A stretch of 64,000 nt of DNA. Source: Diplodia intermedia. Lineage: Eukaryota > Ascomycota > Dothideomycetes > Botryosphaeriales > Botryosphaeriaceae. The notes beneath the pieces are model-generated. The model was not told the origin of the DNA and ran no database searches. It saw only the letters and a program-made list of their open reading frames with translations. Shown piece after piece: positions 59,471 to 64,000 of the stretch. The first letter of the stretch is position 1. Every line of letters starts with the position of its first letter. The position numbers and the translations under genes were made by a program. The stretch covers positions 1 to 64,000 of the forward strand of contig JAKEKT010000127.1 in NCBI GenBank assembly GCA_021495925.1. Direction: 5' to 3'.

Positions 59471-60361
59471 ATGACAACACCACCACCACCAACCCCCTAC
59501 ACCACCCCGCCCCCTCCCCAAACCTTCGCCCTCATCGCCTTCCCCACCCCCTCCATCCTGCTCGTCACCTTCAACCGCCCCCGCATCCTCAACGCCATCG
59601 ACAGCGCCGGCAACCACGAGCTCGACGCGCTCTTCGCGTGGTACGACACCCAACCCGCACTACGCTGCGCCGTCGTCACCGGCGCCGGCCGCGCCTTCTG
59701 CTGCGGCGCGGACCTGCGCGAGTGGAACGCGCGCAACGCCGCCTTCGCCTCCGGCCGACCCCACCCCTCTCCCCACGCCCGCATGTTCCCCGCGACGGGT
59801 TTCGCGGCGCTGTCGCGGCGCGGCGGCAAGAAGCCCGTGGTGGGCGCGGTCAACGGGCTCGCGTTCGGCGGGGGGATGGAGATCGTGGCGAACCTGGATC
59901 TCGTGGTGGCGGCGGCGTCGGCGGTGTTCAGTCTCCCCGAGGCGGACCGCGGGGTCGTGGCGATGGAGGGGAGTTTGCCGCGGCTGGCGCGGACGCTGGG
60001 GAGGCAGAGGGCGATGGAGATGGCGTTGACGGCGAGGCGGGTGGGGGCGGCGGAGGCGAGGGAGTGGGGGTTCGTGAACGAGGTGGCGGAGGATTGCGGG
60101 GAGGAGGTTGAGGTGATGGAGAGGCCGGTGGTGAGGAAGGCGTTGGAGTATGCCGGGCTGATTTGTGGGAAGAGTCCGGACAGTATTATTGTGAGTCGGG
60201 CGGGCGTGGTGAGTGGGTGGGAGGAGAGCAGTGCGGAGAATGCGACGAGGATCATCAAGGAAGTTTGGGAGGCGAGGCTGAATGGTGGGGAGAATTTGAG
60301 GGAGGGTATTAGGGCGTTTGCGGAGAAGAGGCAGCCGAGGTGGTTGGATAGCAGGTTGTAG
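59471..60361 (+). CDS. sidH: SidH-like enoyl-CoA hydratase/isomerase
   Basis: A single exon of 296 residues of the crotonase family. Visible blocks: V-T-F-N-R-P-R-I-L-N-A-I near the start; A-F-C-C-G-A-D-L-R-E-W (oxyanion-hole loop, about residues 75-85); V-N-G-L-A-F-G-G-G-M-E (second oxyanion-hole loop); and L-P-E-A-D-R-G-V. A proline-rich 17-residue head precedes the fold. The protein ends D-S-R-L; S-R-L is a PTS1 signal, as expected for SidH, the peroxisomal mevalonyl-CoA hydratase that makes anhydromevalonyl-CoA for fusarinine and TAFC. A general fatty-acid enoyl-CoA hydratase is the alternative. The neighbours (siderophore transporter, SidF-like gene, ABC transporter) favour SidH. Confidence 0.77.
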   Translation: MTTPPPPTPYTTPPPPQTFALIAFPTPSILLVTFNRPRILNAIDSAGNHELDALFAWYDTQPALRCAVVTGAGRAFCCGADLREWNARNAAFASGRPHPSPHARMFPATGFAALSRRGGKKPVVGAVNGLAFGGGMEIVANLDLVVAAASAVFSLPEADRGVVAMEGSLPRLARTLGRQRAMEMALTARRVGAAEAREWGFVNEVAEDCGEEVEVMERPVVRKALEYAGLICGKSPDSIIVSRAGVVSGWEESSAENATRIIKEVWEARLNGGENLREGIRAFAEKRQPRWLDSRL

Positions 60362-61421
60362 TGGGTGTGTGAACCGCGATGCTTGATTTCCTCTTTCGAT
60401 ACATGGTGTTTTTCTTGATCTGTAACATGTACATTCCCAAATTGGCGCTAAGCATTGGTGTCTATGGCCCTCACCAGGCGCTGTGTCGAAGTGTTTCGTC
60501 AATCTGCGTCCCAGCTACGGCGGGCTCCGTCGGCACCAGCCCGCCGTAGCATGGTCAAGCATACCAGCAAGACGGTACCCCCCGCTACGAATTTGCCGGC
60601 CGTATTCGTGGTGTCGAGCGATCGGCAGGGCAGCCGTGTTGACGAAAGCGAAATGCCGACGGCATTCACAGCCGCGGACGATCGATGAAAGACGGCGGCC
60701 CGGAATGGCCACGTCTCGGCCGCGTCAATGCCAAGGCGGCGGAGCAGTAAAGAGAAAAAAAAAAACACAGCTGATGATCTTATCAATCGATTGCGGACGT
60801 CGTGTGCAGCCTCCGTCCACTGCGGCGGCGGCGATGGGATTGTGGTGCGCGAGGACCGGGCCATGGCTTTTTTGGCGTTGCATTTTGGCCGGCCGGACGG
60901 ACCCCTGCATGGCCCAGGCCGCCGCCTCGTCCGTCTCGGGCACCGTACACCCACAGTAGCCGCCGCCCCGGACGGGCATCGTCGTCGTCTCTGGCCCGCA
61001 GTCGTCCGTGCGCGACGGCTCTCATGCCTTGTTCCCTGCAGCCCACTAGTTTTCCACAGCGGCGCCACCACCGCGCGTTGCATTGCGGACCCCACCCGCG
61101 CCGTCTGATGAAGGCGGGAACGGAAAAGAGGTGGAGTCATCTAATCAGATCTAGGCTGTACAGCTGTTTTGGCCGCGTGCGTTCTACTCTCCCGTCGTTG
61201 AGGGATTGCCCAGTGCTTTTTTTTGCGTCCAACCGACATCGGAATCTTTCGCCAGAGAGAGAAGGGGGCCTGGTGACTGCTGTTCCCTTGGGCTGAAGTC
61301 CCGTCTAGACCAGCGGCTTCTGGAATTCTCTAGCTTGTCTCTGCTGCTCAGCTTTGCGTTTCCGCTGCGAGAGAGAGATCCCAACCCATCCCCGGCGGAT
61401 CCGTCATCAAACGCAGACACA
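60362..61421. promoter_or_regulatory. Intergenic region upstream of the ABC transporter
   Basis: 1.06 kb without a supported gene. TAATCAGAT at 61142-61150 (ATCTGATTA on the minus strand) lies about 270 bp before the ABC start and is one base off the SreA consensus. A CTTATCA (TGATAAG) GATA core is near 60,778. CT-rich leader sequence runs to the ATG. Confidence 0.4.
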
Positions 61422-64000
61422 ATGCCTGATCCTTCGCCCGCAGAGGAGAGCACCGGCACTGCTGATGCCGTTGTTGCAACAACACCTGCTGACACGGAGA
61501 AGGAGGAGGAGCCCAAGGTAAGCAGGAATCCAATGGCACAAGGTAGCCTGGGAGCGAAGCAGTCCATGTGAACGAGGAGCGATCTTATCAGATGGACGTT
61601 TCAGCCTCCTTTGCACATCAACACATCACCAACGTCATCACAAGCAAACAAGACGTACCGTTCTAACACCCCCCAGCCAATCCAGCGCTTCACCCAATAC
61701 CTGCGGCTCCTCGTCTACGCGCAGCCGACCAAATTCGACATCTTCCTGCTCGTCACCGGCTTCGTGTGCGCCATCGCGTCGGGCATCCCCTTCCCGCTGC
61801 TCGGCATCATCTTCGGCCAGCTGATCGACGACCTCAACTCGGCCACGTGCGCGTCCGACAGCAGCGGCGCGCAGGATGCCGGCTACCAGTCCGACGTCGA
61901 CGGCAAGATCCTGTACGTCGTGTACCTGGCCGTCGCGCAGTTCGGCTTCATGTACATCCACCTGTCGTGCTGGTCGCTGGGGGGCGCGCGGCTGGCGCAG
62001 CGGCTGCGCGAGCAGTACCTGCGGTCGCTGCTGCGGCAGGAGCCGTCCTTCTTCGACCGGCTGCCCGGCGGCGAGGTGTCGTCGCGGCTGAACGGCGACG
62101 TGCAGAGCATCCGCAACGGCACGTCGGAGAAGGTCGGCATCTGCATCTCGTCGGCCTCCTTCTTCGTGACCGCCTACGTCGTCGCCTTCGTCAAGCACGC
62201 CACCCTCGCCGGCATCCTGGTGTCGCTGGTCCCGGCGTACATGCTGATGAGCTGGGTCGGCAACCTCTTCATCGAGCGCTACTCGGGCCGCATGTCGGAC
62301 CACATCGCCGCCGCGTCGGCCGTCGCGTCCGAGGGCCTGTCCAACGTGCTGGTGGTGCACGCCTTCAGCGCCAACGCGCGGCTCGAGGCGCGCTTCGCGG
62401 CCGACCTGCTGGCGTCGCAGCGCGAGGGCGTCAAGAAGGCCGTGACGTCGGGCGTGCAGGCCGGGCTGATGTACTTCATCGCCTACGCCGCCAACGCGCT
62501 GGCCTTCTGGGAGGGCAGCCGCATCATCGCGAGCGCCGTCGGCGCCAGCCTCGACTCCAGCGGCGCGACTGTCGGCTCCATCTTCACCGTCATCTTCATC
62601 CTCGTCGACGCCACCCTCGTGCTCAGCCAGGTTGCACCATACTTGCAAACTTTCGGCGCCGCCTCCGCCGCCTTCGCCAAGCTGCGCCGCGACATGGACC
62701 ACGTCTCGCGCATCGACGGCACCAGCGCCGCCGGCGCCCCCGTGCCGCTCGCGTCCCTCGCCGGCGCCGTCGAGCTGGACGCCGTCTCCTTCGCCTACCC
62801 GTCGCGGCCCGACGCAACCGTGCTGCGCGCCGTGTCGCTGACTCTGCCGGCGGGCCGGCACACGGCCATCGTCGGGCTGTCGGGCTCGGGCAAGTCGACG
62901 ATCGCGGGCCTGGTGTCGCGGCTGTACGACCCGGGCGCGGGGCGGGTGCTGCTCGACGGGCGCGACCTGCGCGACCTGAATGCCCGCCAGCTGCGCGCCC
63001 ACGTCTCGCTCGTGCAGCAGGAGGCGACGCTGCTCGACCGCTCCATCCTCGAGAACGTCGCGCACGGCCTCGTCAACTCGCCCGACCCCGCCCACGAGCC
63101 GCTGCGCGCCGCCCTGCTCGGCCCCGGCCTGGCCCGGGTGGCGGAGCTGATTCGCGAGCACGGTGAAGACCCTTTGGCGGCGGGCGAGAGGGTCGGCGCC
63201 GAGACCGGGGAGCCGCTGGGAGAGGTGATCCCGCTGGTGCTGCGGGCCGCGGAGCAGGCGGATGCGGCGGCGTTCATCGGGAACCTCAAGGGCGGGCTCG
63301 GCACGCGTGTCGGCCCCGGCGGCAGGATGCTCAGCGGCGGCCAGAAGCAGCGTGTCGCGCTGGCCAGGGCGCTGGTCAAGAACCCCAAGATCCTGATCCT
63401 CGACGAAGCCACCGCGAGCTTGGATTCGAGGAGCGAGCAGGCGATTCTGGGCGCCATCGAGAAGGTGTCGGAGGGGAGGACGATGATTTCGATCGCCCAT
63501 CGCTTGTCGACTATCAAGAAAGCGGACAATATCGTTGTGCTGAGAGACGGCGTGGTGTTGGAGCAAGGCAGCCATGCTGAGTTGTTGGCGAAGGAGGGTG
63601 CGTATGCGGATCTCGTGCGGCTGCAGAACTCGAGCGGCGATGAGAAGGGCAAGGATGTTTCCGCCGCAGCATCTGTGAGCGAGTCGTCTGACGGCACCTC
63701 CATCGAGAAGGCACCCATATCGGAAACCCAGACCCCAGTTGGAGAGTTCAAGGAAGAGAAGAACGAAGCATCTGCCGAGGAGGCAGCGGTTGAGACGACA
63801 GAGAAGCCGCCCAAGTCGTCGGCGGACCGGTCGCTGGGTAACATCATCGCGGAGACCTGCCGCATGACCCGCCCGCATCTCCTCATCGTCCTCCTCGCCC
63901 TTCTCGGCGCCACCATCGTCGGAGGAGCCTTCTCGGCCGAAGCAGTCATCTTCGGAAACACGGTCGAGAGCCTGAACCCGTGCAACAGCGAAGAGAGCAT
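61422..64000 (+). CDS. ABC-B multidrug-type transporter (partial, runs off the right edge)
   Basis: Exon 1 (61422-61517) encodes a 32-residue acidic start. A 159-bp intron (61518-61676, GTAAGC...CCAG) follows, then one open frame to the window end. The first transmembrane domain (about residues 45-340) has six helices. The first nucleotide-binding domain has Walker A G-L-S-G-S-G-K-S-T (near 62875), signature L-S-G-G-Q-K-Q (near 63332) and Walker B I-L-I-L-D-E-A-T-A-S-L-D (near 63391), plus the switch H-R-L-S-T. A charged linker and the start of a second transmembrane domain follow, so this is a full-size (TMD-NBD)2 exporter of the P-glycoprotein type. Its place next to SidH- and SidF-like genes matches the SitT-like transporter beside sidD in Aspergillus siderophore clusters. 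Substrate unproven. The second half is missing. Confidence 0.92.
61585..61593 (-). promoter_or_regulatory. Perfect SreA-type site in the first intron of the ABC gene
   Basis: TTATCAGAT on the plus strand is ATCTGATAA on the minus strand, an exact match to the published SreA consensus ATCWGATAA. It lies inside the unusually long first intron (159 bp) of the ABC transporter gene, about 160 bp after the start codon. A chance match in 64 kb is possible. Confidence 0.4.

Noticed and set aside
61638..63878. A 746-codon open frame on the minus strand
   Set aside because: It is the antisense of the ABC transporter, whose plus frame has Walker A, signature and Walker B motifs. The minus product is Arg/Gly/Asp-rich without domains and results from high GC content.

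Overview
The window is nuclear DNA of a filamentous ascomycete (Pezizomycotina). The evidence is short GT-AG introns (about 47-72 bp, one of 159 bp), a HET-domain gene, a fungal rhodopsin-domain membrane protein, a Zn2Cys6 regulator, fungal-type P450 and MFS genes, and a 35-kb AT-rich block carrying an extreme signature of repeat-induced point mutation (RIP).

Layout. (1) 1-9,840 is gene-bearing but worn: a rhodopsin-domain membrane protein cut by the left edge, two small doubtful ORFs, an intact HET-domain gene, a truncated MFS-transporter relic, an ankyrin-like gene whose last repeats lie in another frame, and a small orphan ORF. (2) 9,841-44,515 is RIP-destroyed transposon DNA, almost free of CA and TG dinucleotides and so of ATG codons and ORFs. 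Its architecture is readable from LTRs and target-site duplications. A Ty3/Gypsy element (11,895-30,329, TSD ATAAG) carries gag, pol with a chromodomain-like end, and a large third ORF in the env position ending in a predicted membrane segment. A LINE (21,510-28,006, 12-bp TSD) split that third ORF. To the right, a solo LTR (TSD CTATC) is split by a full Gypsy element of the same family on the minus strand (31,751-42,992). That element is in turn split by a gag-only element of the same family (36,452-39,149). (3) 44,516-51,250 holds a Zn2Cys6 regulator and a monocarboxylate-type MFS transporter sharing a 191-bp promoter, a conserved-looking protein of unknown function, and a decayed oxalate decarboxylase gene. 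(4) 51,250-64,000 looks like an extracellular-siderophore (fusarinine/TAFC-type) locus: a P450, a SidF-like acyltransferase with C-terminal AKL, a siderophore-iron MFS transporter, a SidH-like enoyl-CoA hydratase with C-terminal SRL, and an ABC-B transporter running off the right edge.

How they work together. In the fusarinine/TAFC pathway SidI, SidH and SidF make and transfer the anhydromevalonyl group in peroxisomes, and the NRPS SidD assembles the siderophore. MFS (Mir-type) and ABC (SitT-like) transporters are typical neighbours. Two of the peroxisomal enzymes, both with PTS1-like ends, and both transporter types are present here. SidD and SidI are not in the window. GATA-type motifs resembling the iron regulator SreA site lie near the transporter and sidH genes. 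All functional assignments are from sequence reading; no database search was run.
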